Positions 45,169 through 55,095 of a stretch of 64,000 bases of DNA are shown here, one piece after another. The stretch lies in the NCBI GenBank assembly GCA_015056045.1, contig SVGZ01000011.1, forward strand, positions 1 through 64,000, in the 5' to 3' direction. The stretch is from Clostridiales bacterium. Its GTDB lineage: Bacteria; Bacillota; Clostridia; Christensenellales; Christensenellaceae. The notes below the pieces were generated by a model that did not search any database, had not been told where the DNA came from, and was given only the letters and a program-made list of their open reading frames with translations. Position 1 is the first letter of the stretch. Every line of letters starts with the position of its first letter. The translations under genes were made by a program, and so were the position numbers.

Positions 45169-48027
45169 TCAGCCGTGATAACAGCAGCTGCGTCTCCATT
45201 CGCGGAGTGTCTTTTCTTCGAGGTTCTTTGCCTCTTCTTCGGTCGTGTAGACCCAACGTACCGGCCAGCCGATACCTGTAACACGTCCTGCATTGTGCAT
45301 CATAACCCAAACTTCAACCTTGTCGCCGGGCTTGAATTCATCGCAGAGCATGATCATTTCCGGGCGATAGTGGCCAAACCACGGGGAATCGGAAGGATGA
45401 TTTGCAAAGGCACGTTTTTCGCCGTCTGTGATGTAAATGTTGGCAAAACCATCGAGACCTTCGAAATACAGACCGAGCTTCTTGTCACCTTTTTCGCCAA
45501 GTTCGGGAACGGTCGCATAAGCATGGTATGCATAATGGAGAGGTGTTCCAACGGGGTATGCGCCGCCAAGACCTGTGAGTCTGTCGGGGATTGCACCATC
45601 GAGAACATCGGGCGAACCCAGTGTATCGATGTGTTCCCAACGTTCGATCATGCCTTCTTCCATGATCTTTTCGTCATCGATCGTGTAGGGCATGAGCTTA
45701 GAAATCTGCCAATCCAGAATGTAGTTCGGCTGTACTTCGGGAACGTGGACAAGCGTGCCTTTTTTGCGCTTGATGACGAGCTCTGCCGTTTCAAATTCGC
45801 GGCTTTCTGCGCGGATGATCAGGTCGGCATCGGTATCCATGCTGCGGAAGAATGCCTGGCACATACCGTTGAAGAAATACATTTCGGGACCGAATTTACC
45901 CTGCAGACCGTCATAGCGGAGGCTGACTGCGCTCATGAATTCACCTGCTTCGTTTGCGGAGAAGGTGATCTTTTTGCCTGTCGAATTGCGGCAGATATTG
46001 CCTTCGCTGTCTACGAGGTAAGCCGTGATGATCGCAACATCGGTATCGTCTGCCTTGAGGCTCGGGTTTTCCATAACCAGCTTGACAGCAGCGGGTTTGC
46101 CGGATGTCTTCGAAACATCTTCTGCCCAAACTTTGCCGTTTTTATAGGAAACAATCTTCATTTCGCCGGGTTCATAGGTGAATTTATGGTAAGTTCCGCC
46201 GTAAATATCGGTGTCAAATTTGCCCTTGAATGCGCCGTTGATATAAACTTCGACATAATCGCCGCTGTTGCAAAGGAATACGCCGACTTCTTTGCCTTCG
46301 GATCCGGGGAAATCCCAATCGGGAGAGATCTTTGCCAAAGGCTGTTCATGCTTCAGGTAGGTCTGATAAGCATAGTAGCAGGGTCCTTTTTTGCCCAGAG
46401 CATCGATCATTCTGGTTCCGTTGTAGCCTTCTGTCTGAATAGCCGCAACTTCGGGCGTGAATTCCCATGCGGTGAAGTGGAAACCGCCGATGACATATTC
46501 TTTTTCAAACTGATAGAGGTCTTCGCCAACACGCTTCATTTCTGCGTGGAAGGGTTCCATGGCGATCGGGCTGACTCTTTCGGAACAGAAGATCGGCTTG
46601 TCGGGGTTCAAGGCATGCATCTGGTCAAAGTTCATCGTCTGGTGGTTGAAGCCGTAAATATCGTGGTATTCATGCGCACCTTCGGAGAACATGCCATAGG
46701 AGGATGCACCTGTCATCGGGCGTGTATCGTCATATTTTCTGCCTTCTGCAGCGAGAAGCCTGAAAATTCTCTTGCCTGTTTCGCGCGTGATGGTGTCTTC
46801 TTCGTTGTAAAGCGACCACATGCAGACAGAAGGATGGTTTCTGTCGCGCTTGATCATGCGCTTGACTTCGTCGATGCGGATCGCATTCGGCTGGAAGACG
46901 CGGTTTTCATCCATGATGAGGATGCCCCATTTATCGCAGTAATCATAAGTCGCTTCGCCGTGCGGGCTGTGTACGGTTCTGAAACCATTGCCGCCCATTT
47001 CGGCGATCGTACGGATGTGATATTCACGCATGGAATCGCTCATGGCATTGCCGACACCGAGGTAGAGGTTATGGTTGGAGAAGCCGTAGATCGTTTCGGA
47101 TTTGCCGTTGATGAACATACCGTGGTCAGCATCGAAGACGATCTCACGGATACCGAAGTTTGTTTCATACGTATCGACAACTTCGCCGTCAAGAACGATT
47201 TCCGTTATAAGCTTGTGCATATTGCAGTGCTTGGTATCCCAGAGCATCGGGTTATCAAGAACGATCTCTTCCGAAATGATCTTGTTTTCGTGCAGCGGGA
47301 AAGTATAGCTGCCGTCTGTGCAGGCGATCTCTTTGCCGTTCGGGTCAATAATATGCGAACGCAGGGAAGCGGTCTTTTCTTCGTAATATTTGTTGGCAAC
47401 TTCTGTTTCGATTGTGAGCTGCCATTTATCGTCGCCGAGGGACTTTGATTTGACAAATGTACCCCAAAGGTCGACCATAAGCTTGTCTGTTTTCTGCAGC
47501 CAAACATTGCGGACGATACCGCCGCCTTCATAATACCATGCCTCATAATCGTGGCAATCGACATGAACGGAAACGACGTTGTATTCATAGCCAAAGCGTG
47601 CAACTTCTGTGATATCGACATCAAAGCCGATGCCTGCGGTGTCGTTTCTTGCGATCAGCATGGAGTTGACATAAACTTCGCATTTTGTGGCAACCGCTTC
47701 GAAATGGAGGATGATCTGCTTATCTTTGTCGGCTTCATCGAGCTTGAAAGTACGGCGATACCATGCCTCACCGCGGTCTCTGGGGAAACCTGCGACATCG
47801 CCGAAAACAGGGTCATCATCGGAAACACCGTTTTCAAAGACGAAATCGTGCGGAACAGTTACTGTGCGCCATGCGGAATCATCAAAATCTCTTCTTGCAG
47901 GGCCTCTTGCGTTTTCACCGCGGGAACCTCTGTAATGCTGGTCAAAGCTTGTGCATTTTTCGATGATATATTCGGGCATACCAAAGAAATAGCGCCAGCC
48001 TTTGTTCATGAGAAGTCTTTCTCTCAT
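45169..48027 (-). CDS. Glycoside hydrolase family 2 enzyme (first paralogue)
   Basis: 952 residues without a signal peptide, so cytoplasmic. Order: sugar-binding jelly roll (about 1-180), Ig-like domain, TIM barrel (about 290-590) with acid/base glutamate in WSLYNEEDT (near 408) and nucleophile glutamate in FCSERVSP (near 480). Then DUF4982-like and GH2 C-terminal domains. Family members are beta-galactosidases, beta-glucuronidases and similar; the sugar cannot be fixed from sequence. Paralogue of the gene at 48688-51495, with its own promoter. Confidence 0.88.
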   Translation of the reverse strand: MRERLLMNKGWRYFFGMPEYIIEKCTSFDQHYRGSRGENARGPARRDFDDSAWRTVTVPHDFVFENGVSDDDPVFGDVAGFPRDRGEAWYRRTFKLDEADKDKQIILHFEAVATKCEVYVNSMLIARNDTAGIGFDVDITEVARFGYEYNVVSVHVDCHDYEAWYYEGGGIVRNVWLQKTDKLMVDLWGTFVKSKSLGDDKWQLTIETEVANKYYEEKTASLRSHIIDPNGKEIACTDGSYTFPLHENKIISEEIVLDNPMLWDTKHCNMHKLITEIVLDGEVVDTYETNFGIREIVFDADHGMFINGKSETIYGFSNHNLYLGVGNAMSDSMREYHIRTIAEMGGNGFRTVHSPHGEATYDYCDKWGILIMDENRVFQPNAIRIDEVKRMIKRDRNHPSVCMWSLYNEEDTITRETGKRIFRLLAAEGRKYDDTRPMTGASSYGMFSEGAHEYHDIYGFNHQTMNFDQMHALNPDKPIFCSERVSPIAMEPFHAEMKRVGEDLYQFEKEYVIGGFHFTAWEFTPEVAAIQTEGYNGTRMIDALGKKGPCYYAYQTYLKHEQPLAKISPDWDFPGSEGKEVGVFLCNSGDYVEVYINGAFKGKFDTDIYGGTYHKFTYEPGEMKIVSYKNGKVWAEDVSKTSGKPAAVKLVMENPSLKADDTDVAIITAYLVDSEGNICRNSTGKKITFSANEAGEFMSAVSLRYDGLQGKFGPEMYFFNGMCQAFFRSMDTDADLIIRAESREFETAELVIKRKKGTLVHVPEVQPNYILDWQISKLMPYTIDDEKIMEEGMIERWEHIDTLGSPDVLDGAIPDRLTGLGGAYPVGTPLHYAYHAYATVPELGEKGDKKLGLYFEGLDGFANIYITDGEKRAFANHPSDSPWFGHYRPEMIMLCDEFKPGDKVEVWVMMHNAGRVTGIGWPVRWVYTTEEEAKNLEEKTLREWRRSCCYHG

Positions 48028-48071
48028 ATATTGCTCCTCTCAGATGGGAATGTATTATAGTTTATAAGGAT

Positions 48072-48100
48072 ATGATAGAGCATTGCAAAACGAATGTCAA
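48072..48100 (-). promoter_or_regulatory. Promoter of the first GH2 gene
   Basis: Minus-strand TTGACA (48100-48095), 17 bases, TATCAT (48077-48072), followed by a 45-base leader. Confidence 0.75.
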
Positions 48101-48241
48101 GTTTTATTTTAAAAATGTAAAATTATAACAAAAATAATGTTAAATTTGATAAAAACAGAGCATTGCCCATAAAGAAAAACGGAAATTAGTCGGTTAAATG
48201 ACCGGATACAAAGGGAAAATGACATGAGAAAACCGTTTGTA

Positions 48242-48264
48242 TAAAAAAGACGGGTGAACCCCGT
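48242..48264 (-). terminator. Terminator at the left end of the 84-bp array
   Basis: Minus-strand GACGGG-GTTCA-CCCGTC hairpin followed by TTTTTT. It would stop any transcript crossing the repeat array in the minus direction, although no gene lies there. Confidence 0.7.
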
Positions 48265-48292
48265 CGTTGTTAATTGAACAATTTTTTATTGC

Positions 48293-48687
48293 TTGCAGGC
48301 TATGTGCTGACGATCAGAAATCTCTTGCATTGAGTATAAAACGAAAGAAACCTAACTCTAAAAAATGAACTATCGATTGCAGGCTATGTGTTAACGATCA
48401 GAAATCTCCGGCATTGAGTATAAAACGAAAGTATTCCAACTCTTAAAAATGAACTATTGCTTGCAGGCTATGCGCTGATGATCAGAAATCTCTGGCATTG
48501 AGTATAAAACGAAAGAAACCTAACTCTTAAAAATGAACTAACGATTGCAGGCTATGTACTAATGATCAGAAATCTTTGGCACTGAGTATTAAAAACAAAG
48601 GCAGCAAATGCTGCCTCTGTTTTTATAACTGACTTTCGATTGCAGGTTACCAAAGCAACTTTTCGCAATCTTTATCACTAGAGTATT
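48293..48687. repeat. 84-bp tandem repeat array (about five units)
   Basis: Units beginning TTGCAGGCTATG start at 48293, 48377, 48461 and 48545, spaced exactly 84 bp. Each contains GATCAGAAATCT and GAGTATAAAACGAAAG. The fourth is interrupted by a terminator hairpin, and a degenerate fifth begins at 48640 and ends at the second GH2 stop. With 48028-48292 (promoter, terminator, AT-rich DNA) it fills the intergenic space. No ORF is evident. Confidence 0.9.
48591..48626 (-). terminator. Terminator after the second GH2 gene
   Basis: GGCAGC-AAAT-GCTGCC hairpin flanked by A-rich and T-rich runs, 62 bases past the stop. Embedded in the fourth repeat unit and usable on both strands. Confidence 0.8.
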
Positions 48688-51495
48688 TTAGTTCTGTTTG
48701 CTGGATTCCCATTCACGAGCGGTCTTGTCGTCAAGAGCCTTGACTTCTTCGTCCGTTGTGTAGATCCAACGTACCGGCCAGCCAATACCATGGACTCTGC
48801 CTACGTTGTGCATCATGACCCAGATTTCAACCTTGTCGCCGGGTTTGAATTCGTCGCAGGTCATCATCATTTCCGGACGATAGTGACCGAACCACGGAGA
48901 GTTGGAAGCATGGTTGCCATAAGCTGTCTTATCGCCATCGGTTACATAGATGTTAGCCGGGCCGTCGATACCTTCGAAGTACAGACCGAGCTTCTTGTCG
49001 CCCTTTTCGCCGAGTTCCGGAATGGTAGCATAAGCGTGGAGAGCATAGTGGAAGGTCGTGCCCTTCGGGTAAACCTGAGAACCGTAAAGGATCGTGGAGG
49101 AACCCTGTGTATCGATGTATTCCCAACGTTCGATCATGTGTTCTTTCATGATCTTCTTGTCGTCCATACCGTTGAGGAAGAGCTTGGAAAGCTGCCAGTT
49201 AAGGATGTAGTTGCTTTCCACAACCGGAACGTGCTTGAGGTTCGGGTTAGCTTTTCTCGGGATAGCGAGTTCTGCTGTGGGCAGACCCTTTGCGGTTACT
49301 GTAACAATGAGGTCGCCTTCTGTTTCGAGGCTGCGGAAGTATGCATAAGCTGCGCCTTCTGTAACCTTAACAGCGGGGCCGTTCTTGCCTGTGTAACCAT
49401 CAGCACGGACGGAACCTGTGCTTAAGAATTCACCTGCATCGTTGGAGCTGAATGTGAGTTCTGTGCCTGTTTCCTGTGTGCAGACTCTGCCGTCTTTGTC
49501 AACGATGTAAGCTGCGATAAGAGCAACGTCGTCGCCGTCAGCCTTAAGGGAACCTTCGGGGTTATCCATAACGAGCTTGATAGCAGCGGGTTCGCCTACT
49601 GTGTAGGATGTATCTTCTGCCCAAACTTTGCCGTCTTTGTAAGCAACAATCTTGATTTCGCCGGGTTCATAAACGACTTCATAGGGTGTGATAGCATAGA
49701 GGTCTGTTGTAACTTTGTCTTTGAGGACGCCGTTTACATAAACTTCTACATAATCGCCGTTGTTTGCGAGGAAGAGGTGAACTTTTTCGCCTTCCTGACC
49801 CTGGAAGTTCCATTCCGGGGAAACCTTAGCGATCGGAACATCCTGCTTTAAGTATGCCTGGAAGCCATAGTAACCGTAAGCTTTGCCGCCGAAACCATCC
49901 ATGATATCGCCTTTTTCCGGTCCATAGCGCCATGCTGTGAAGTGGAAGCCGCCGATAACGAAGTCTTTTTCACTCTGGTGAGCGTCTTCGCCGGAGCGTA
50001 CGTTCATGCCGATCCATGTCGGTTCCGGACCAAGCGGAATAACCATTTCGGAGCAGTAGAGCGGCTTATCGGGCTTAGCTTTGTGCAGAGCGTTGAAGTT
50101 CATTGTCTGGTGGTTAACACCGATAATGTCATAGTATTCGTGAGCGCCTTCGGAGAAGATACCGTAGGATGTAGCACCTGTCATCGGACGTGTGTTGTCG
50201 ATCTTGCGAGCTTCTTCAGCGAGTGTGCGGAAAATACGTTTGCCTGTTTCGCGTGTAACGGTGTCTTCTTCGTTGTAGAGGGACCACATGCATACGGAAG
50301 GATGATTTCTGTCTCTCTTAACCATTCTCTGTACTTCGTCGATGCGGATGTCGGAGGAATGGAATACACGGTTTTCGTCCATAACGAGGAGACCGTATTT
50401 GTCGCAGTAATCATATGTAGCTTCGCCAAACGGAGCGTGAGCTGTTCTGAAGCCATTGCCGCCCATATCGTGGATGGAACGGATGTGGTATTCTCTCATG
50501 GAATCGCTCATAGCTTCGCCAACGCCCAGGTAGAGGGAATGGTTTGCGAAACCGTAGATTGTTGTCTGAACACCGTTTAAGAACATGCCTTTTTCGATGT
50601 CATAAACGATCTCACGGATACCGAAGTTTGTTTCATAGTTATCAACAACTTCGCCATCGAGAACGATTTCTGTGAAGAGTTTGTACATATTGCAGTTTTT
50701 GGTATCCCAGAGCATGGGAGCGTCTAAAATGACTTCCTGCTTTGTGATGCCCTTGCTGCGGAGTGCATAGCTTGCATCGGAAGCAACTTCAGCAACCTGT
50801 ACGCCGTTCGGGTCAACGATCTTGGAAACGATCTTTGCGTCCTTAGCTTCGTAGTAGTTGTTGACAACTTCTGTTTCGATGTTGAGCTGCCATTTGTTAT
50901 CGCCGAGGTTCTTGGAGGTTACATAGGTACCCCAGAGGTCAACAGCGAGTTTGTCTGTCTTGACCATCCAGACGTTTCTGGTGATGCCAGCGCCTTCATA
51001 GTACCAAGCTTCGTAGTCGTGTGCATCTGTATGAACGGAAACAACGTTTGTTTCATAACCGAAACGAGCTACGTCTGTGATATCAACATCAAAGCCGATG
51101 CCGGCTGTGTAGTTGACTTTCAGCAGCATGGAGTTGACATAGACTTTTGTGATGAGACCGGCGCCTTCGAAGTGAAGGATGATCTGCTTATCTTTGTCAG
51201 CTTCATCAAGTCTGAAGTAACGACGATACCATGCTTCGCCTCTGTCGATCGGGAAGTCATAATGTTCGCCGCCCATGGGGTCGTCGATGGAAAGACCATT
51301 TTCAGCGTTGAAATCGTGAGGAAGTGTTACAACTCTCCATGCGGAATCGTCATAGTCTCTTCTTGCCGGTCCACGAGCGTTTTCAGCACGGGAACCTCTG
51401 TACTGCTGGTCGGAGCTTTCGAACTTCGGTTTTTCGATTTTCGGCATACCGAAGAAATAGCGCCAGCCTTTGTTCATGAGCAGTTTTTCTCTCAT
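48688..51495 (-). CDS. Glycoside hydrolase family 2 enzyme (second paralogue)
   Basis: 935 residues, no signal peptide, same domain order as the first paralogue and near-identical opening (LLMNKGWRYFFGMP). Acid/base glutamate in WSLYNEEDT (near 409), nucleophile in YCSEMVIP (near 481). The surroundings of the active site and the C-terminal half differ from the first copy, suggesting a different sugar or linkage. Ends at the 84-bp array. Confidence 0.88.
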   Translation of the reverse strand: MREKLLMNKGWRYFFGMPKIEKPKFESSDQQYRGSRAENARGPARRDYDDSAWRVVTLPHDFNAENGLSIDDPMGGEHYDFPIDRGEAWYRRYFRLDEADKDKQIILHFEGAGLITKVYVNSMLLKVNYTAGIGFDVDITDVARFGYETNVVSVHTDAHDYEAWYYEGAGITRNVWMVKTDKLAVDLWGTYVTSKNLGDNKWQLNIETEVVNNYYEAKDAKIVSKIVDPNGVQVAEVASDASYALRSKGITKQEVILDAPMLWDTKNCNMYKLFTEIVLDGEVVDNYETNFGIREIVYDIEKGMFLNGVQTTIYGFANHSLYLGVGEAMSDSMREYHIRSIHDMGGNGFRTAHAPFGEATYDYCDKYGLLVMDENRVFHSSDIRIDEVQRMVKRDRNHPSVCMWSLYNEEDTVTRETGKRIFRTLAEEARKIDNTRPMTGATSYGIFSEGAHEYYDIIGVNHQTMNFNALHKAKPDKPLYCSEMVIPLGPEPTWIGMNVRSGEDAHQSEKDFVIGGFHFTAWRYGPEKGDIMDGFGGKAYGYYGFQAYLKQDVPIAKVSPEWNFQGQEGEKVHLFLANNGDYVEVYVNGVLKDKVTTDLYAITPYEVVYEPGEIKIVAYKDGKVWAEDTSYTVGEPAAIKLVMDNPEGSLKADGDDVALIAAYIVDKDGRVCTQETGTELTFSSNDAGEFLSTGSVRADGYTGKNGPAVKVTEGAAYAYFRSLETEGDLIVTVTAKGLPTAELAIPRKANPNLKHVPVVESNYILNWQLSKLFLNGMDDKKIMKEHMIERWEYIDTQGSSTILYGSQVYPKGTTFHYALHAYATIPELGEKGDKKLGLYFEGIDGPANIYVTDGDKTAYGNHASNSPWFGHYRPEMMMTCDEFKPGDKVEIWVMMHNVGRVHGIGWPVRWIYTTDEEVKALDDKTAREWESSKQN

Positions 51496-51543
51496 CAGGT
51501 TTCTCCTTTTTCACACATATTAGTGTTAAGTTTTATTACCATC

Positions 51544-51572
51544 ATCTTAACTATTTCATATAATGTTGTCAA
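51544..51572 (-). promoter_or_regulatory. Promoter of the second GH2 gene
   Basis: Minus-strand TTGACA (51572-51567), 17 bases, TAAGAT (51549-51544). Confidence 0.7.
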
Positions 51573-51754
51573 TGTTTTATTGATGTTCTTTTTGTACCAA
51601 AATTGTAAAAAACACGGATTTCCATGTAATTTGCAGGTATTTTTACACTTGTAAGAAAATTGAAAATTTTATTTGTTTGTGTTCTGTTTTCCGGATTTAT
51701 GATATGATATTTTTATGGAATAATTGCAGGAGCAGCGGAAGGAGAAGTTTTAAC

Positions 51755-52072
51755 ATGGAAGAATTCATTGTAAAAATAAAACAGGCAGGAGAAGTCATCG
51801 TCCTTACCGATGAAGAGGATGAAGTCGTCATGATCACAGACGACAGAACAGAGGAAGTTCCCGTTTATGCCGCAGCGGAGGATGCAAATAAAGTGCTTGC
51901 TGATCCGGATTTTTCGGGCTGCAATACCTATGCACTCGAGCTTGAGGAATTTGTGGAAAACTTCCTGCCGATCCTTGCCAACGAAAAGGTCGGCCTTTCG
52001 ATCAATTTTGACGGCGAAAAGGGTGAGAAAATTAAAAACGTCAATGTTATGATAAAAGCGCTTGCCGAATAA
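51755..52072 (+). CDS. Small acidic protein, possibly DUF2750-like
   Basis: 105 residues from ATG 51755 after GGAAGGAG. Pattern VPVYAAAEDANKVLADPDFSG and LELEEFVENFLPIL resembles DUF2750-type proteins, but I am not sure. Soluble, no signal peptide. The frame is open upstream to 51677, but that part lies over the promoter region. Monocistronic; convergent with the metallo-beta-lactamase gene. Function unknown. Confidence 0.65.
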   Translation: MEEFIVKIKQAGEVIVLTDEEDEVVMITDDRTEEVPVYAAAEDANKVLADPDFSGCNTYALELEEFVENFLPILANEKVGLSINFDGEKGEKIKNVNVMIKALAE

Positions 52073-52113
52073 AGAGAAAACACCGAAGCAGATGCCTCGG
52101 TGTTATTTTTATA

Positions 52114-52929
52114 TTATATTTTTTTGAAGCAGCCGTTTTCATATCCGATCGCCTCACCGCAGGAAAAATATTCCATGTGACGGAGCTTTTCCGAAAGATA
52201 ACGGAAAGCTTCTTCGCCGGTGCAGTGGCAGGTATAAAAATCCGTATCATACTGGGAAAGTTCGGCGGCGATATTTTCAAGAAGGGCATCACTGACGGTC
52301 TTTTTCGTCGTCGGGTTATAGAGATGGAAACCGCCGATGCAGACTTTCGGGGCAAAAACTGCGGCTTTTTCCATGATGTTCGTTACGCCCGTATGCCCGC
52401 AGCCCATGATGAGCGTATTTTTTTCACCTTTGATGATCAGGCTCTGTTCGTGCGAAAAGCGGTCAAGCCCATCTTCCATGAAAAGCGTATCGTTCGCTTC
52501 GGAGCGGTTCTTTTCGATGTTTGTGACCGTGAAAAGGAAAAGCTCTTCATCGATTTCATGATCGCCTGTAAGCAGGACGAACTGTTTATTTTCCATAAGC
52601 GAAGTTTCGAGCCCGATATAGGCTTCATCACCCATATATTTTCTGAAATGCGGCGCAAAAGCTTCTTTCTGGATATAAATCTTTGCGTGATCGTTGATCT
52701 TGAGAAAGGCTTCAAGCGCACCGCCATGATCCCAATGTCCGTGCGAAATGATGACGGTATCGACAAGCGAAAGGTCGATGCCGCGTTTTTTTGCATTGCG
52801 GATGATTGTTTCGTCCGGTCCTAAATCAAAAAGTAAAGTGTGCTTTTCTGTTTCGATATAGAGCGCAAGCCCATAACCTGCCTCAAGCTCGCTGTGGGAA
52901 ATATTTTCAACAAGAGAAATGATCTTCAT
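52114..52929 (-). CDS. Metallo-beta-lactamase-fold hydrolase
   Basis: 271 residues with the zinc motif SHGHWDHGG (about residues 62-70), further ligands in GCGHTGVTN and TCHCTGEEAF. Closest in layout to the MBL proteins annotated as dihydropterin-related (methanopterin RFA-P synthase-like) hydrolases, a name unlikely to describe its role here. The substrate is unknown. Follows ygiQ by 11 bases, so co-transcribed. Confidence 0.85.
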   Translation of the reverse strand: MKIISLVENISHSELEAGYGLALYIETEKHTLLFDLGPDETIIRNAKKRGIDLSLVDTVIISHGHWDHGGALEAFLKINDHAKIYIQKEAFAPHFRKYMGDEAYIGLETSLMENKQFVLLTGDHEIDEELFLFTVTNIEKNRSEANDTLFMEDGLDRFSHEQSLIIKGEKNTLIMGCGHTGVTNIMEKAAVFAPKVCIGGFHLYNPTTKKTVSDALLENIAAELSQYDTDFYTCHCTGEEAFRYLSEKLRHMEYFSCGEAIGYENGCFKKI

Positions 52930-52940
52930 ACGGTTCCCCT

Positions 52941-54914
52941 TTATTTCTTAAAAGTTTTCTGTTTTTTTGTGCCTGCAGATTTTTGCGGAGCGGCTTTTTT
53001 ATTATTGCCGCCTTTTGGCGTCGGTTTATTTCCTTTTTGGGGTTTTAAATTTTTTCCCGCTTTTCCGTTAGCAAAAGATTTTTGCGGTGCATCTTTTTTA
53101 TAATAGCGAGGCGCTTCAAATTCATCGCGGATCAGGCAGTTTTTGCCGTTGCCGATGAGGTCCTCTCTGCCTGCTTTGATCAAGGCTTCGCGGACGAGTT
53201 CTCTGTTTTTCGGGTTCTTGTATTGGATGAGCGCACGCTGCATCGCTTTTTCGTGCGGATCTGTCGGGACGTAAACCGGTTTCATCGTCCTCGGGTCAAG
53301 CCCTGTGTAATACATACAGGTCGAGATTGTCGAAGGTGTCGGGTAAAAATCCTGTACCTGTTCGGGCATATAGCCGATGTCGCGCAGATATTCCGCAAGA
53401 CCGACGGCTTCCTTTAAGGTCGAACCGGGATGCGAAGACATGAGATACGGGACAACAAACTGATTCTTGCCGTATTCGCGGTTCAGAGCCTCGTATTTTT
53501 CGATGAAGCGTTTATAAACGCTGTTTTCGGGTTTGCCCATCATCGAAAGGACAGGACCACAGACATGTTCGGGTGCAACTTTGAGCTGACCGCTGATATG
53601 ATGCTGAACGAGTTCACGCATAAAGCTGTCGTCTTTATCATAGATCAGGTAATCGAAACGGATGCCGGAGCGGATAAAGACTTTTTTAACGCCGGGTATC
53701 GCGCGCAGTTTGCGGAGGAGTTCCAGATAATCGCTGTGATCTGCCTCAAGGTTCGGGCATTTTTTCGGGAAAAGGCAGAGTCTGTTCTGGCAAGCGCCAT
53801 GTTCCATCTGTTTTTTGCAGGCAGGAAAGCGGAAATTTGCCGTAGGACCACCGACATCGTGAATGTATCCCTTGAAATCGGGCTCTTTTGTGATAAGCTC
53901 GGCTTCTTTGATGAGGGATTTATGGCTTCTCGATTGGATGATCCTTCCCTGATGGAAGGTCAATGCACAGAAGTTGCAGCTTCCGAAACAGCCTCGGTTG
54001 CTGATCAGGCTGAATTTGACTTCTGCAATGGCGTCAATACCGCCTGCTTTTTCATACATCGGGTGATAGGTGCGTGTATAGGGCAGGTCATAGACGCTGT
54101 CCATTTCGTCTGTTGTCAGCGGCGGCTGCGGCGGATTCTGCACAACAAAAATCCCATTCGGATAGGGTTCGATCAATGTTTTTGCGTTGAACGGATCCGT
54201 ATTTTTATATTGTGTATAGAAACTTTCGGCATAAGTGCGCTTGTTTTCCTTGACTTCGTCATATGTCGGCAGAGTGATCGCATCGTAAACATCTTCGGGG
54301 CGTTTCGTTTTCCAGACGGTGCCTTTGACGTAACAAATATCTTTTGCCGCAAGACCGGAATCAAGAGCTTCGGCAACTTCAATGATCGCCTTTTCGCCCA
54401 TGCCGTAAATGACGATATCTGCAGAGGAATCGAGCAGGATCGAGCGCTTGACTTTGTTTGACCAGTAATCGTAATGTGCGAGCCTGCGGAGGCTTGCCTC
54501 AATACCGCCTAAAATGATCGGTGTATTGCGGAATCGCCTGCGGATGAGGTTGGCATAAACGACAGCAGCATAATCGGGTCGTTTGCCCATTTCGCCGCCG
54601 GGTGTATAGGCATCCCGTTTTCTGCGCTTTTTCGCAACGGAATAATGGTTGACCATCGAATCCATATTGCCGCCCATAACAAGGAAACCGAGCCTCGGTT
54701 CGCCCAAAACGGCAATGCTTTCTTCGTCTTTCCAGTCGGGCTGAGAGATGATGCCGACGCGGTAACCGTATCTCTCGAGTATGCGGCTGATGATGGCGTG
54801 CCCAAAAGAGGGATGATCGACATAGGCATCGCCGATGACATAGACAAAGTCACATTGATCCCAGCCTCTTTTTTTCATATCTTCCCGCGAAACAGGCAAA
54901 AATTCCTTTTCCAA
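52941..54914 (-). CDS. YgiQ family radical SAM protein
   Basis: 657 residues. N-terminal YgiQ domain, then radical SAM core with the 4Fe-4S motif CFGSCNFC (about residue 320), and a basic, low-complexity C-terminus rich in K, P, G and N. The family is widely conserved but its reaction is not known. The lysine-rich tail could bind RNA or nucleic acid (inference). Divergent from spoIIIA. Confidence 0.92.
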   Translation of the reverse strand: MEKEFLPVSREDMKKRGWDQCDFVYVIGDAYVDHPSFGHAIISRILERYGYRVGIISQPDWKDEESIAVLGEPRLGFLVMGGNMDSMVNHYSVAKKRRKRDAYTPGGEMGKRPDYAAVVYANLIRRRFRNTPIILGGIEASLRRLAHYDYWSNKVKRSILLDSSADIVIYGMGEKAIIEVAEALDSGLAAKDICYVKGTVWKTKRPEDVYDAITLPTYDEVKENKRTYAESFYTQYKNTDPFNAKTLIEPYPNGIFVVQNPPQPPLTTDEMDSVYDLPYTRTYHPMYEKAGGIDAIAEVKFSLISNRGCFGSCNFCALTFHQGRIIQSRSHKSLIKEAELITKEPDFKGYIHDVGGPTANFRFPACKKQMEHGACQNRLCLFPKKCPNLEADHSDYLELLRKLRAIPGVKKVFIRSGIRFDYLIYDKDDSFMRELVQHHISGQLKVAPEHVCGPVLSMMGKPENSVYKRFIEKYEALNREYGKNQFVVPYLMSSHPGSTLKEAVGLAEYLRDIGYMPEQVQDFYPTPSTISTCMYYTGLDPRTMKPVYVPTDPHEKAMQRALIQYKNPKNRELVREALIKAGREDLIGNGKNCLIRDEFEAPRYYKKDAPQKSFANGKAGKNLKPQKGNKPTPKGGNNKKAAPQKSAGTKKQKTFKK

Positions 54915-54991
54915 AATACACCTCAGAAAACGTAAAAATTCTTATCTTTGATTATAACAAAAAACTGTCTTCATGTAAAACGGACGGGCAG

Positions 54992-55020
54992 ACATATTTG
55001 TCCTCATCCGGGCATATATA
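54992..55020 (+). promoter_or_regulatory. SigE-type promoter of spoIIIA
   Basis: ACATATT (54992-54998) and CATATATA (55013-55020) with a 14-base spacer closely match the SigE consensus. spoIIIA is a SigE operon in Bacillus. Confidence 0.7.
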
Positions 55021-55050
55021 CAAGCAGACTTAAAAAACAAGGGAGGAAAC

Positions 55051-55095
55051 ATGAGAAAAAAACAGCCTGAAAAAACGGACGAAGAAACACAATGA
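55051..55095 (+). CDS. 14-residue leader peptide upstream of spoIIIAA
   Basis: MRKKQPEKTDEETQ, starting after GGGAGG and ending in an ATGA overlap with spoIIIAA. spoIIIAA has no comparable ribosome site of its own, so reading this peptide probably delivers ribosomes to it. Confidence 0.55.
   Translation: MRKKQPEKTDEETQ

Noticed and set aside
45028-47448. 806-codon plus-strand open frame opposite the first GH2 gene
   Set aside because: It is the antisense shadow of a clear GH2 gene, has no family similarity and lies over the repeat at its start; long antisense frames are expected from this codon usage.
48293-48687. 84-bp array as a CRISPR
   Set aside because: Whole units repeat end to end with no unique spacers, and no cas genes are near.
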